A stretch of DNA of 64,000 nucleotides from Clostridia bacterium (GTDB lineage: Bacteria > Bacillota > Clostridia > Oscillospirales > CAG-272), in assembly GCA_017937845.1 (NCBI GenBank), contig JAGBCV010000016.1:1-64000 (forward strand), in the 5' to 3' direction. The stretch's first letter is position 1. Every line of letters begins with the position of its first letter. The notes under the pieces are model-generated. The model was given only the letters and a program-made list of their open reading frames with translations, did not search any database and had not been told where the DNA came from. Positions 32,242-41,457 of this stretch are shown here, piece by piece. The translations under genes were made by a program, and so were the position numbers.

Positions 32242-33225
32242 ATGAAAAAAATCCTTGCACTTGTTCTCGCGCTTTGCATGATCTTCGCGCTTGTTTCCTG
32301 CAACGATACCCCCGAAAACCCCGACGTTACCGTTCGCGCAACCGTCATGAAGGGTCCGACCGGTATGGGTATGTCCAAGCTTATGAAGGACGATGCAAAC
32401 GGCACCTCTCAAAACGATTATGAATTTACCGTTGCAGCTTCTCCCGATGAAGCAAGAAACGCGCTCATTTCCGGTACGACCGATATCGCGGCGCTTCCCG
32501 TAAACCTTGCGGCGGTCCTTTACAATAAGGGCGTTGACATCAGCTTCGTCGGCATCAACACCCTCGGCGTTCTCTATATCCTTGAAAACGGCAATACGAT
32601 CACTTCTGTGGAAGACCTCCGCGGCAAGACCATCTACGCGACAGGTCAGGGCTCGACTCCGCAGTATATCCTCGAATACCTTCTCACAAAGAACGGCATC
32701 GACCTTGAAAACGATATCACCATCGAATATATCGCAGAGCACGCTGAGCTTGCGACAAAGCTCGCAACGGGCGACGCTGCGATCGGCATTTTGCCCGAAC
32801 CCAACGTGACCTCCGCGCTTTCCGCGGCAACACAGAACGGCAACACCGCTCTCCGCATCGCGCTTGACGTGACCGAGGAATGGGAAAAATTCGGTGAAGG
32901 CGAGCTTTGCCAAGGCTGTATCGTCGTGACCAATCAGTTCAAAAACGAGCATCCCGAGCAGTATGCGAAATTCCTCAAAGAATACGCGGCTTCTGCGGAA
33001 TACGTTGTGACCGAGGTCGACGAAGCGTCGAAGATCATCGAGGAATTTGGTATCATTCCGAAGGCTCCTCTTGCGAAAAAGGCGATTCCGAACGCAAACA
33101 TCTGCTTCATCGACGGCGACGACGGCATTGCCTATATGCAGAGCGTTTTGAACGTGCTTTACACCGCGAACCCCTCCTCCGTCGGCGGTAAGCTTCCCGA
33201 CGATGCTTTCTATGGTAAAAAATAA
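32242..33225 (+). CDS. ABC importer substrate-binding lipoprotein, NitT/TauT type
   Basis: A 327-aa protein with ribosome site AAAGAAAGGAA. The signal peptide ends in the lipobox FALVSC (Cys19 or so). The mature part has the NMT1/periplasmic type II layout: VRATVMKGPTGMGMSKLM, AALPVNLAAVLYNKGVDISF, LRGKTIYATGQGSTPQYILE and AAIGILPEPNVTSALSAA. This class captures nitrate, taurine, aliphatic sulfonates, thiamine precursors or other small molecules. A ligand-specific motif is not evident. Followed by permease and ATPase genes. Confidence 0.85.
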   Translation: MKKILALVLALCMIFALVSCNDTPENPDVTVRATVMKGPTGMGMSKLMKDDANGTSQNDYEFTVAASPDEARNALISGTTDIAALPVNLAAVLYNKGVDISFVGINTLGVLYILENGNTITSVEDLRGKTIYATGQGSTPQYILEYLLTKNGIDLENDITIEYIAEHAELATKLATGDAAIGILPEPNVTSALSAATQNGNTALRIALDVTEEWEKFGEGELCQGCIVVTNQFKNEHPEQYAKFLKEYAASAEYVVTEVDEASKIIEEFGIIPKAPLAKKAIPNANICFIDGDDGIAYMQSVLNVLYTANPSSVGGKLPDDAFYGKK

Positions 33226-33991
33226 AACGATCAAGGCTTTCATCCGAGGCGCGATATGCTTCGCGTTTTGGATGGCGGTCTGGTATATCCTTTCGGCGGC
33301 GCTCGGACGCGCACTCGTGCTTCCGACGCCGTTTGCCGTATTCGGAAGACTGCTCTCTCTTTTGCCGACGGCGGATTTCTGGCTTGCCTGTCTTGGGTCT
33401 GTTCTGCGTATCTTCGTGGGACTTATCGCGGGCATTTTGACGGGTGTTTTGCTTGCGTCGCTTTGCGCGGTGAGCAAGCTCATGGAGGCGATCTTCGAGC
33501 CTCTCGTCACCGTCATCAAGGCAACGCCCGTGGCATCCATCATCATTCTCATGCTGTTTATCATGGCGAAGAGCGCTGTGCCGATGGTGGCGGCGCTTCT
33601 CATGGTCATTCCCATTGTATTCGGCAACGTCAAAAAGGGTATCACGTCCGTCCCCGTCGATCTTTCTGAGGTCGCGGAGATGTATGACTTCGGTTTTGGC
33701 AAACGCATGAAATATCTCGTTTTGCCGTCTGTGCTTCCGTATTTTTCGGCGGCTTGCCGTTCTGCGCTCGGACTCGCATGGAAGGCGGGAATCGCGGCGG
33801 AGGTCATCTGCTATCCCAAGTATTCCATCGGCGCGAACCTCAACAACGCGAAGGTCTATCTCGAAAGCGAGGAGCTTTACGCTTGGACCATCGTCGTCAT
33901 CGTCATCAGCGTTCTGATCGAAAAGGGTGTGGTCTCGCTCCTTGACCTTGTGATGAAAAAGGGAGGTGTTTCGCGTGCTGAAGCTCTCTGA
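33203..33991 (+). CDS. ABC importer permease, SsuC/TauC type
   Basis: A 262-aa protein with about six membrane segments (FCFAFWMAVWYILSAAL-like first TM and a central GLIAGILTGVLLASLCA), and the EAA-type coupling motif DLSEVAEMYDFGFGKRMKYL at about 153-172, typical of the BPD_transp_1 NitT/TauT permeases. It overlaps the binding-protein gene by 23 nt. The ATG at 33203 or that at 33212 may be the start; neither has a good ribosome site, so translation is probably coupled. Confidence 0.82.
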   Translation: MLSMVKNKTIKAFIRGAICFAFWMAVWYILSAALGRALVLPTPFAVFGRLLSLLPTADFWLACLGSVLRIFVGLIAGILTGVLLASLCAVSKLMEAIFEPLVTVIKATPVASIIILMLFIMAKSAVPMVAALLMVIPIVFGNVKKGITSVPVDLSEVAEMYDFGFGKRMKYLVLPSVLPYFSAACRSALGLAWKAGIAAEVICYPKYSIGANLNNAKVYLESEELYAWTIVVIVISVLIEKGVVSLLDLVMKKGGVSRAEAL

Positions 33992-34583
33992 TATTACGAA
34001 ATCCTTTGGTGAAAGATGTGTGCTTTCGGGCGTTTCGCTCTCTCTTGAAAAGGGCGACGTGGCGGTGCTTTCGGGCATATCGGGCGGCGGCAAAACGACG
34101 CTTCTCCGCATCGCGGCGGGACTTGAAAAAGCGGACAGCGGTTTTGTGGAAAAGGACGGAACGGTCGCCGTCGTTTTTGCGGAAGCAAGACTTTTTCCCT
34201 CGGTCAGCGTGCTTGAAAACGTCACCTGCGTGATGCGCGGCGACAAAAGGGAAAACGTCAAAAGGGCGGAAAAGCTCCTTTCCATGCTCGGTCTTTCCGA
34301 TGCAAAGGATCTGTATCCGCGCGAAATATCGAGCGGCATGGCGGCGCGTGTTTCCATTGCCCGCGCGCTCGCGTATGATGCGGATATCTATCTTCTTGAC
34401 GAGCCTCTCAAAAGTCTTGATGAGGCACTTAAAATGCAGGTCATGCAAGACCTCAAGGAATTTTTTAAGACCAAGGCGGTGCTGATCATCAGCCACGACG
34501 AGGCGGAAGCGGAAATGCTTGCGACGGTCCGCTATCGGCTTTGCGATTCCGTTTTGATGAAAATCGAAAAAGACGAACCTTGA
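33975..34583 (+). CDS. ABC importer ATP-binding protein, divergent signature
   Basis: A 202-aa ATPase starting at GTG 33975, 8 nt after GGGAGG (an in-frame GTG at 33966 lies within the ribosome site and is rejected). Walker A GISGGGKTTLLRIAAGL, Walker B YLLDEPLKSLDEAL and the H-loop IISHDEAEAEML are clear. The signature helix reads EISSGMAARVSIARAL, where LSGGQ would be expected, and the protein is shorter than the usual 240-260 residues, with a reduced region after Walker A (no obvious Q-loop Gln, FAEARLFPSVSV). It may be functional but divergent. Last gene of the operon. Confidence 0.8.
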   Translation: MLKLSDITKSFGERCVLSGVSLSLEKGDVAVLSGISGGGKTTLLRIAAGLEKADSGFVEKDGTVAVVFAEARLFPSVSVLENVTCVMRGDKRENVKRAEKLLSMLGLSDAKDLYPREISSGMAARVSIARALAYDADIYLLDEPLKSLDEALKMQVMQDLKEFFKTKAVLIISHDEAEAEMLATVRYRLCDSVLMKIEKDEP

Positions 34584-34603
34584 CTTTGGGTTCGTCTTTT
34601 TGC
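34568..34603 (+). terminator. terminator of the NitT/TauT operon
   Basis: AAAAGACGAACC and GGTTCGTCTTTT form a 12-bp stem followed by TGCTTT. The stop codon TGA lies in its loop, so the 5' arm is coding. Confidence 0.85.
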
Positions 34604-34652
34604 TTTGTATTAAAAAATTTCAGAAATCGGTTCAGAAAATAAAGGTTTAGGG

Positions 34653-34681
34653 TTGCTTTTTTTTAGATATTATTATATAAT
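34653..34681 (+). promoter_or_regulatory. putative promoter of the glycogen operon
   Basis: TTGCTT at 34653-34658, 17 nt, TATAAT at 34676-34681. If used, the leader before glgC is about 330 nt. Confidence 0.5.
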
Positions 34682-34687
34682 TATATT

Positions 34688-35016
34688 AACAGAACTATAC
34701 CTTTCTCGCACATACTCCAAAAAACGATGGCAAAGATCCCAAAACATTGCCGAGAACGTGTGTTTTCGGCGATTTTATCGTTTGGAAAGGTGTATTTTTG
34801 AGAAGCGGACGCTTTTTCAAAGAAAAGCTTGCAGCTTGCATTCCGCACGGGTTTCGCGGTGTTTCGCATATTCGTGAGAGAACGTGCGTTTGGTGAGCCC
34901 CGCAAAACAAGAGTGAAAATCCCTACGTATACCACTTTTTTATCCAAAGCATTTTTATTTCATAGGTCAAGTACGCAAATACATTTTTACATAGAAAACG
35001 AAAGGCAGGAATTCTT
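34688..35016 (+). promoter_or_regulatory. long structured leader of glgC, function unknown
   Basis: The 433-nt gap before glgC (34584-35016) contains no gene that I can support. Near 34722-34790, AAACGAT pairs with ATCGTTT around an inner hairpin GCCGAG-N-TTCGGC, a possible branched stem. Further down are short repeats (GCTTGCAGCTTGC, GTTTCGCGGTGTTTCGC) and AT-rich sequence before the AAAGGCAGGA ribosome site. I do not recognise a riboswitch class. Confidence 0.4.
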
Positions 35017-36219
35017 ATGCTCAAGAAAAAAGAATGTATCGCAATGCTTCTTGCAGGCGGCCAAGGCAGCCGTCTGTATACCCTCACGGAAAAGACGGCA
35101 AAGCCCGCGGTTCCTTTTGGGGGTAAATACCGTATCATCGACTTCCCGATGTCAAACTGTGTGAACTCCGGCATTGATACGGTCGGTGTTTTGACCCAGT
35201 ATCAACCTCTTGTTTTGAACGAATATATCGGCAACGGTCAGCCGTGGGATCTTGACCGTACGCATGGCGGTGTTACCGTTCTTTCCCCTTACGAGGCTAA
35301 GGGCGGCAAGGACTGGTATCGCGGTACAGCCAATGCGATCTATCAGAACCTCACCTTCATCGAACGCTATTCTCCCGAATATACGCTCATCCTCGGCGGC
35401 GACCATATCTACAAGATGGATTACAGCAAGATGCTCGCTGAACACAAGAAGAACGGCGCGGATTGCACCATCGCGGTCCTCGAGGTTCCCATGGAGGAAG
35501 CAAGCCGCTTCGGTATCCTCAATACCGACGAAAACAACAGAATTTACGAGTTTGAAGAAAAGCCCAAGCAGCCCAAGAGCAACAAGGCTTCCATGGGTAT
35601 CTACATCTTCACGACAGAGGTCCTCAAGAAGTACCTCATCGAAGACGAAGCAGACCCCAATTCTTCCAACGACTTCGGTAAGAATATCATCCCCAATATG
35701 CTGAACGACGGCATGAAGATGTATTCCTACACGTTCGACGGCTACTGGAAAGACGTCGGTACGCTCACCAGCCTTTGGGAAGCGAACATGGATATCCTCG
35801 GCAAAAATCCCACATTCAATCTTTACGACCGCAAGTTCCGTATCTTCTACCGCCACAATGCTTTGCCGCCGCACCGCGTTGGCGAAGACGCTAAGGTGAA
35901 GAACTCGATGCTCACAGAGGGCTGTGTCATCGACGGTACGGTTGAAAACTCCGTTCTTTCCAATGGCGTTATCGTGGAAAGAGGTGCTGTCGTTAAGGAT
36001 TCCGTTATCATGAGCGGCGCGAAGATCTGCGCGGGCGCAAAGGTCGAATACGCCATCATCGACAGCGATACCGTTGTCGGCGCGGGCTGCCAGCTCGGCG
36101 AAGCAAAGGAAACGCAGAAGCTTCTCGTTCTCGGCGGCGGCATGAATATCCCCGCGGGAACAACACTTGGCGGCGGTGACGTTATCGACGCCAAAAACCT
36201 CAAAGATTATATCGGTTAA
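35017..36219 (+). CDS. glgC: glucose-1-phosphate adenylyltransferase, catalytic subunit
   Basis: A 400-aa enzyme making ADP-glucose from ATP and glucose-1-phosphate. Seen: the nucleotide loop [20 protein letters not shown] (about 10-29), [13 protein letters not shown], the GTANAIYQN motif, the catalytic Asp region [11 protein letters not shown] (about 128-138), EEKPKQPKS (glucose-1-phosphate site) and a C-terminal left-handed beta-helix with repeated hexapeptides. ADP-glucose feeds GlgA. In Firmicutes it works with GlgD, encoded 15 nt downstream. Ribosome site AGGCAGGA. Confidence 0.95.
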   Translation: MLKKKECIAMLLAGGQGSRLYTLTEKTAKPAVPFGGKYRIIDFPMSNCVNSGIDTVGVLTQYQPLVLNEYIGNGQPWDLDRTHGGVTVLSPYEAKGGKDWYRGTANAIYQNLTFIERYSPEYTLILGGDHIYKMDYSKMLAEHKKNGADCTIAVLEVPMEEASRFGILNTDENNRIYEFEEKPKQPKSNKASMGIYIFTTEVLKKYLIEDEADPNSSNDFGKNIIPNMLNDGMKMYSYTFDGYWKDVGTLTSLWEANMDILGKNPTFNLYDRKFRIFYRHNALPPHRVGEDAKVKNSMLTEGCVIDGTVENSVLSNGVIVERGAVVKDSVIMSGAKICAGAKVEYAIIDSDTVVGAGCQLGEAKETQKLLVLGGGMNIPAGTTLGGGDVIDAKNLKDYIG

Positions 36220-36234
36220 GGGAGGACACGGACA

Positions 36235-37368
36235 ATGAAAGTAGATGGAATTATTTTCTCGAATATTCACGATCACAATATCTCGGAGCTTACCAGAATC
36301 CGCACGCTCGCATCCGTTCCGTTCGGATGCCGTTACCGTCTGATCGACTTCCCGCTCTCCAATATGGTCAACTCCAACATCACGAATGTGAATATCATCA
36401 CCCATTACAATTACCATTCTCTGATGGACCATATCGGTACCGGTAAAGACTGGGATCTCGCTCGCCGCTCGGGCGGTGTGAAGATCCTCCCCCCCTACAT
36501 CACGGGCTACGCAAACCCCACCAATACGCTTTACAACACCAGACTCGAAGCGCTCAAGAGCGTGAACTATTCGATCTCTCAGATGACCTCCGATTACGTC
36601 GTCATGTCCGACTGTAACGTCATTTGCAACATCGACCTCAACGATATGATCAAGGACCACGTCGACAGCGGCGCGGACGTCACCATGGCGGTCAAGCGTA
36701 TGGAGCTCACTCCTGCTTTCGCAAAGGAAAACACACTCGTATTTTCCAGCCGTGAGGGCAGAATCACAGACCTTCTTCCGTATCCGACCAACTTCTTTGG
36801 CAGTGCGGACGTAAACCTTAACATCCTCGTTATCAACCGTCAGTATTTGCAGGAGATCACCCGCGACGCCGTTGCTCACGGCTACACCAGCATGACCCGC
36901 GACGTTTTCGTGAAGAACCTCCCGCACAGAAACTTCCGTACTTACAGATACGACGGTTACTTCGCTTGCATCTCTTCCTTCGAGGATTACTTCAAGCACA
37001 ATCTTCAGCTTATCGAAGATAAGGATATGTTCAATTCTCTCTTCAACGTGGAGGACAGACCGATCTTCACAAAGGTTCGTAACTCTGCTCCGACCTATTA
37101 CAGTGAGACCTCTAACGTGAAAAACTCCCTGATTGCGGACGGCTGTACCATCGAAGGTACGGTTGAAAACAGTATTCTCTTCCGCGGTGTCAAGGTTGGC
37201 AAGGGCGCTGTCGTTAAGAACAGCATCCTCTTCCAGGATACCATCATCGGCGAAAACGGTTCCGTAAACTACACCCTCTGCGATAAGAACGTTGTCATTC
37301 GTGATAACGTCACGATCTCCGGACATACAACGCTTCCGCTTTATGTGGATAAGGGCAAGATGGTTTAA
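36235..37368 (+). CDS. glgD: glucose-1-phosphate adenylyltransferase regulatory subunit GlgD
   Basis: A 377-aa GlgC paralogue. The fold is the same (FGCRYRLIDFPLSNMVNSNI, hexapeptide C-terminus), but the N-terminus MKVDGIIFSNIHDHNISEL lacks the GGxGxRL nucleotide loop, and the catalytic Asp region reads MSDCNVICNID instead of GDHIYKMDY. These losses define GlgD, which is inactive alone and stimulates GlgC in mixed tetramers. A hairpin after the stop may limit read-through into glgA. Confidence 0.92.
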   Translation: MKVDGIIFSNIHDHNISELTRIRTLASVPFGCRYRLIDFPLSNMVNSNITNVNIITHYNYHSLMDHIGTGKDWDLARRSGGVKILPPYITGYANPTNTLYNTRLEALKSVNYSISQMTSDYVVMSDCNVICNIDLNDMIKDHVDSGADVTMAVKRMELTPAFAKENTLVFSSREGRITDLLPYPTNFFGSADVNLNILVINRQYLQEITRDAVAHGYTSMTRDVFVKNLPHRNFRTYRYDGYFACISSFEDYFKHNLQLIEDKDMFNSLFNVEDRPIFTKVRNSAPTYYSETSNVKNSLIADGCTIEGTVENSILFRGVKVGKGAVVKNSILFQDTIIGENGSVNYTLCDKNVVIRDNVTISGHTTLPLYVDKGKMV

Positions 37369-37380
37369 GAAGATCTCAAA

Positions 37381-37415
37381 GCAAGGCTGGATGGCGGTTT
37401 GCCATTCAACCTTGC
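37381..37415 (+). terminator. hairpin between glgD and glgA, partial terminator or RNA-processing site
   Basis: GCAAGGCTGGATGGC pairs with GCCATTCAACCTTGC with one mismatch and one wobble; loop GGTTT. The next bases (GTTTGTGTT) are only moderately T-rich. It could set a lower level of glgA relative to glgCD. Confidence 0.5.
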
Positions 37416-37495
37416 GTTTGTGTTGAGGACACAGATATCCTCACCAAAAATCCAATACGATTTTGTAAATATTCAGAAAGGAAAGGACATATACT

Positions 37496-38923
37496 ATGAA
37501 AAAGATTCTCTATGCAGGCGCAGAAGTCATGCCTTTTGCCGCAACAGGCGGACTTGGAGACGTGCTTGGTTCTCTCCCCGCAGCGGTAAAACGTAAAAAT
37601 CCCGATTGCGACGTTCGCGTTGTCATGCCCCTTTACGGACAGATCAAGGCGGAATGGCGCGATAAGATGACGTTTGTGAAATATTTGATGGTCCCGCTCG
37701 CTTGGCGCAGCCTTTACTGCGGTATCTTTTCTATCGAAAAGGACGGCGTGACCTTCTATTTCCTCGATAACGAATATTACTTCAAGAGAAACGCGCTTTA
37801 TGGTAGCTACGACGATGCGGAACGTTTTGCATTCTTCTCCGTTGCCATTCTCGAAATGATGCGCGTGCTGAATTTCTATCCCGACGTTCTTCACGCCAAC
37901 GACTGGCAGACCGCGCTCACCGTGATCAAGCTGAAGCGCGCTTACGCAGAGCGTCCCGATTACAAGAACATCAAGGCTGTTTACACCATTCATAACATTG
38001 AATATCAGGGCGTTTACAGCAAGGAGATCCTCGGTGACGTTTTTGACCTCCGCGGCGAAGACGCGAACATCGTGGATTACAACGGTGCGCTCAACCTCAC
38101 CAAGGGCGCTGTCGTTTGCGCGGACTACGTAACGACCGTAAGCCCGAATTACGCAAAGGAGATCCAGACGGAGACTTACTCCTGCGGTCTTCACCATATT
38201 CTCCGCGAATATGCGTATAAGATCGACGGTATCGTAAACGGTATTGACTACGATTACTACAACCCGCAGGAAGACCCCGATATCCCCAACGCCTTCTATT
38301 GGAGAGCGCTTTCCGGCAAGAAGAAGAACAAGGAAGCGCTTCAGAAGCAGTTCGGTCTTGACGTGAACCCCGACGTTCCCGTCATTGCCATGATCTCCAG
38401 AATGGCTTCCCACAAGGGCTTTGACCTCGTTCTCTCCATCTTCGACGAGCTCATGCAGGACGACGTTCAGTTCATCCTCCTTGGTACGGGCGAGCCTCAG
38501 TATGAAGCGTTCTTTGCGGAATCCGCAAAACGCTACCCCGGCAAGGCATCCATCAATCTTACATACAACCGTGCGCTTTCCAAGATCATCTACGCGGGCT
38601 CGGATATCTTCCTTATGCCCTCCAAGAGCGAGGCTTGCGGCCTTTCTCAGATGATCGCATCCCGTTACGGTTCCGTTCCGGTCGTTCGTGAAACAGGCGG
38701 TCTTTTCGACACCATCAAGCCTTACGGCGTTGACCGCAGCGGTAACGGTTTCACCTTTGCTTCGTATAATGCTCATGATATGCTCCATGTCATCCGCGAA
38801 GCAGAAACACTTTTCCGAGATAAGGATAATTGGAAGACTCTCGTGAAAAAGGTCATGCGCGTAGACTTCTCTTGGGATGGCTCCGCAGACAAATATATCG
38901 CTTGCTACAACAAACTTCTGTAA
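37496..38923 (+). CDS. glgA: glycogen synthase GlgA
   Basis: A 475-aa GT5 glucosyltransferase extending alpha-1,4-glucan with ADP-glucose. Seen: the N-terminal MPFAATGGLGDVLGSLP (about 11-27), HANDWQTALTVIKLK, YTIHNIEYQGVY, NGIDYDYYNP, and the C-terminal domain with ISRMASHKGFDLV, the catalytic-site SEACGLSQMIASRYGSVPV (E-x7-E type motif) and the late TGGLFDTI. The usual KTGGL loop near the N-terminus reads ATGGL here; clostridial GlgA proteins may share this, but the Lys is known to bind ADP-glucose in the E. coli enzyme. Ribosome site GAAAGGAAAGG. Confidence 0.95.
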   Translation: MKKILYAGAEVMPFAATGGLGDVLGSLPAAVKRKNPDCDVRVVMPLYGQIKAEWRDKMTFVKYLMVPLAWRSLYCGIFSIEKDGVTFYFLDNEYYFKRNALYGSYDDAERFAFFSVAILEMMRVLNFYPDVLHANDWQTALTVIKLKRAYAERPDYKNIKAVYTIHNIEYQGVYSKEILGDVFDLRGEDANIVDYNGALNLTKGAVVCADYVTTVSPNYAKEIQTETYSCGLHHILREYAYKIDGIVNGIDYDYYNPQEDPDIPNAFYWRALSGKKKNKEALQKQFGLDVNPDVPVIAMISRMASHKGFDLVLSIFDELMQDDVQFILLGTGEPQYEAFFAESAKRYPGKASINLTYNRALSKIIYAGSDIFLMPSKSEACGLSQMIASRYGSVPVVRETGGLFDTIKPYGVDRSGNGFTFASYNAHDMLHVIREAETLFRDKDNWKTLVKKVMRVDFSWDGSADKYIACYNKLL

Positions 38924-39005
38924 GTCTATCCCGAGCGGGTAGGCACGAGTATGGTATGCAGGCGTATACCAATCTACTCATTCACAATCAAAAAGGAAAT
39001 TCAAA

Positions 39006-41450
39006 ATGGATCAGTTCACATACAACAGAAACTTTACTCATGAGGACGTAAAGGAAATTCTGGAGAGCAAGATTTCCAGATACTTTGGCGTCCGCCCCGA
39101 AGAAGCGACAAAAACTCAGATTTATAAAGCGGTCATCCTGACAGTCAAGGATATTTTGACAGAGAAACGTTCCGCTTTCCGCCGCTCCGCAAAGAAACAG
39201 AGCGCAAAACGTGTATATTACATGTGCATGGAATTTTTGATCGGACCTTCTTTGAAAAATAACCTCCGCAACCTCGGTCTTGAAGATGCGTATGCCGAAG
39301 CCGTCAAAGAGCTTGGCTGCGATATCAACGACCTTTACGAAGCAGAACCCAATCCGGGTCTTGGCAACGGCGGTCTTGGCCGTCTTGCCGCTTGCTTCAT
39401 GGATTCCTTGACAACTCTCGATTACAACGCGACAGGCTTCTCCCTTTGCTACGAATACGGTCTTTTCAAGCAGAAGATCATCGAAGGCAACCAGGTAGAA
39501 ATGCCCGATGTTTGGATCCCCGGCTCCGAAGGCTGGCTCGTTCCCCGTACCGATAAGACATTCTCCGTTCGTTTCGGCGGCAGAATCAACGAGGAATGGG
39601 ATAACGGCAGCCTTAGAATCACACACGTCGATTACGACGAGGTGCAGGCGGTTCCTTACGATATCATGATCTCCGGTTACAGCTGCGAAGCGGTCAACAA
39701 CCTCCGCCTCTGGAAAGCACAGGATATCATGAACTTCAATATGAAGCTCTTTACACAGGGTCAGTATATGCGGGCGGTCGAGCAGAACACGAACGCGGAA
39801 TCTCTTACCAAGCTTCTTTACCCCTCCGACGACCATATGGAAGGTAAGATCCTCCGTCTCAGCCAGCAGTATCTCCTCGTTTCCGCATCTTTGCAGAACA
39901 TCATTGCAGACCACCTCTCACAGTACGGCTCTCTTGCAAACTTCGGCGAAAAGAACTGCATCCACATCAACGATACACATCCTGCGCTTTGCATCCCCGA
40001 GCTTATGAGAATCTTTATGGATACTTACTCCTTCTCTTGGGAAGCTGCATGGGAAATGGTGACCAAGGTCGTTTCTTACACCAACCACACCGTTATGCCC
40101 GAGGCGCTCGAATGCTGGAACGAGGACCTCTTCCGTCTTCGTTTGCCCAGAATCCACAACATCGTTTGCGAGATCAACAGACGCTTCTGCGCTGACCTTT
40201 GGAACCTTTACCCCGGCGACTGGGATAGAATCTCCCGTATGTCCGTTATCGGTAACGGTCAGGTTCGTATGGCGAACCTCAGCGTTGTCGGCTCTCATAC
40301 CGTCAACGGCGTGGCTAAGATCCACTCCGAAATCCTGAAAGAGACCATCTTCCACGATTTCTACAAGGCAGAGCCCGAAAAGTTCACGAACGTCACAAAC
40401 GGTATCGCTCACAGACGTTGGCTTTGCTACTCCAACCCCGAACTTGCGAAGCTCCTTGACGAAACCATCACACCCGCATACCGCAAGAACCCCGAAACAC
40501 TTTCCGAGTTTGCAAAATACGCAACGGACGCGCAGGTCGTTGAAACCGTTCGCGCCATCAAGCATAATAATAAGGAAAGATTCGCAAAATGGCTCGAAAA
40601 CCGCGCAGGTGTGAAGCTCGATACACACTCTATCTTTGATACGCAGGTCAAGCGTATCCACGAATACAAGCGTCAGCTCTTGAACGTTCTCAAGATCGTG
40701 GCTCTTTACGACGAGATCAAGACGAACCCGAACGCAGATATCGCGCCCCAGACCTTCATCTTCGGCGGTAAGGCTGCTTCCGGTTATTATATGGCAAAGG
40801 ATATCATCCGCCTCATCTGGAACCTCGGCAAGGAGATCGAAAACGACCCCGTTGCCCGCGAAAAGATCCGCGTTGTCTTCCTCGAAGACTACAACGTAAG
40901 CACCGCTGAAATCCTCATGCCCGCGACCGATATCTCTGAGCAGATCTCTCTCGCAGGTAAGGAAGCGAGCGGTACGGGTTGCATGAAGTTCATGATCAAC
41001 GGCGCGATGACCATCGGTACGCTCGACGGCGCAAACGTCGAAATGGCTGCCGCTGTCGGCAAGGAAAACATCTATATCTTCGGTCTTACCGTAAAAGAAG
41101 TGGAAGACCTTTGGAAGAGCGGCTACTCTGCAACTTCCTATTATAATAGCAATGCGAAGCTCAAGGCGGTCATCGACCGTATCGCAAGAGGCTTCAACGG
41201 TGAAAGCTTTGCGAATATCGCAAACTACTTCCTCACCGGTAATTACAGCGTGGCTGACCCCTATATGTGCCTTGCTGACTTTGACTCTTATTACAGAACC
41301 TATCAGACCTGCATCGCAGATTACAAGGACCGCGCGGCTTGGACCTCCAGAGCAATCAAGAACATTGCAGCCGCAGGCTACTTTGCATCTGACCGCAGTA
41401 TCCGTGAATATGCGGAAAATATTTGGAATCTTGAACAAGTAACGGAGTAA
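39006..41450 (+). CDS. glgP: glycogen/alpha-glucan phosphorylase
   Basis: An 814-aa GT35 enzyme releasing glucose-1-phosphate from alpha-1,4-glucan. Seen: EAEPNPGLGNGGLGRLAACF, the substrate-gate regions, HINDTHPALCIPELMRIF, TNHTVMPEALECW, YKRQLLNVLKI, and the PLP-Lys motif GTGCMKFMINGAMTIGTLDG (about 655-674). Length is as expected. It starts 82 nt after glgA; a small hairpin (TGGTATGC and GTATACCA) lies in between. Its product returns to GlgC or to glycolysis. Confidence 0.95.
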   Translation: MDQFTYNRNFTHEDVKEILESKISRYFGVRPEEATKTQIYKAVILTVKDILTEKRSAFRRSAKKQSAKRVYYMCMEFLIGPSLKNNLRNLGLEDAYAEAVKELGCDINDLYEAEPNPGLGNGGLGRLAACFMDSLTTLDYNATGFSLCYEYGLFKQKIIEGNQVEMPDVWIPGSEGWLVPRTDKTFSVRFGGRINEEWDNGSLRITHVDYDEVQAVPYDIMISGYSCEAVNNLRLWKAQDIMNFNMKLFTQGQYMRAVEQNTNAESLTKLLYPSDDHMEGKILRLSQQYLLVSASLQNIIADHLSQYGSLANFGEKNCIHINDTHPALCIPELMRIFMDTYSFSWEAAWEMVTKVVSYTNHTVMPEALECWNEDLFRLRLPRIHNIVCEINRRFCADLWNLYPGDWDRISRMSVIGNGQVRMANLSVVGSHTVNGVAKIHSEILKETIFHDFYKAEPEKFTNVTNGIAHRRWLCYSNPELAKLLDETITPAYRKNPETLSEFAKYATDAQVVETVRAIKHNNKERFAKWLENRAGVKLDTHSIFDTQVKRIHEYKRQLLNVLKIVALYDEIKTNPNADIAPQTFIFGGKAASGYYMAKDIIRLIWNLGKEIENDPVAREKIRVVFLEDYNVSTAEILMPATDISEQISLAGKEASGTGCMKFMINGAMTIGTLDGANVEMAAAVGKENIYIFGLTVKEVEDLWKSGYSATSYYNSNAKLKAVIDRIARGFNGESFANIANYFLTGNYSVADPYMCLADFDSYYRTYQTCIADYKDRAAWTSRAIKNIAAAGYFASDRSIREYAENIWNLEQVTE

Positions 41451-41457
41451 GACCTTT

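Noticed and set aside
35152-37326. 724-aa minus-strand frame opposite glgC-glgD
   Set aside because: It spans two well supported genes on the other strand and its translation is low-complexity Val/Asp/Gly text typical of antisense frames.
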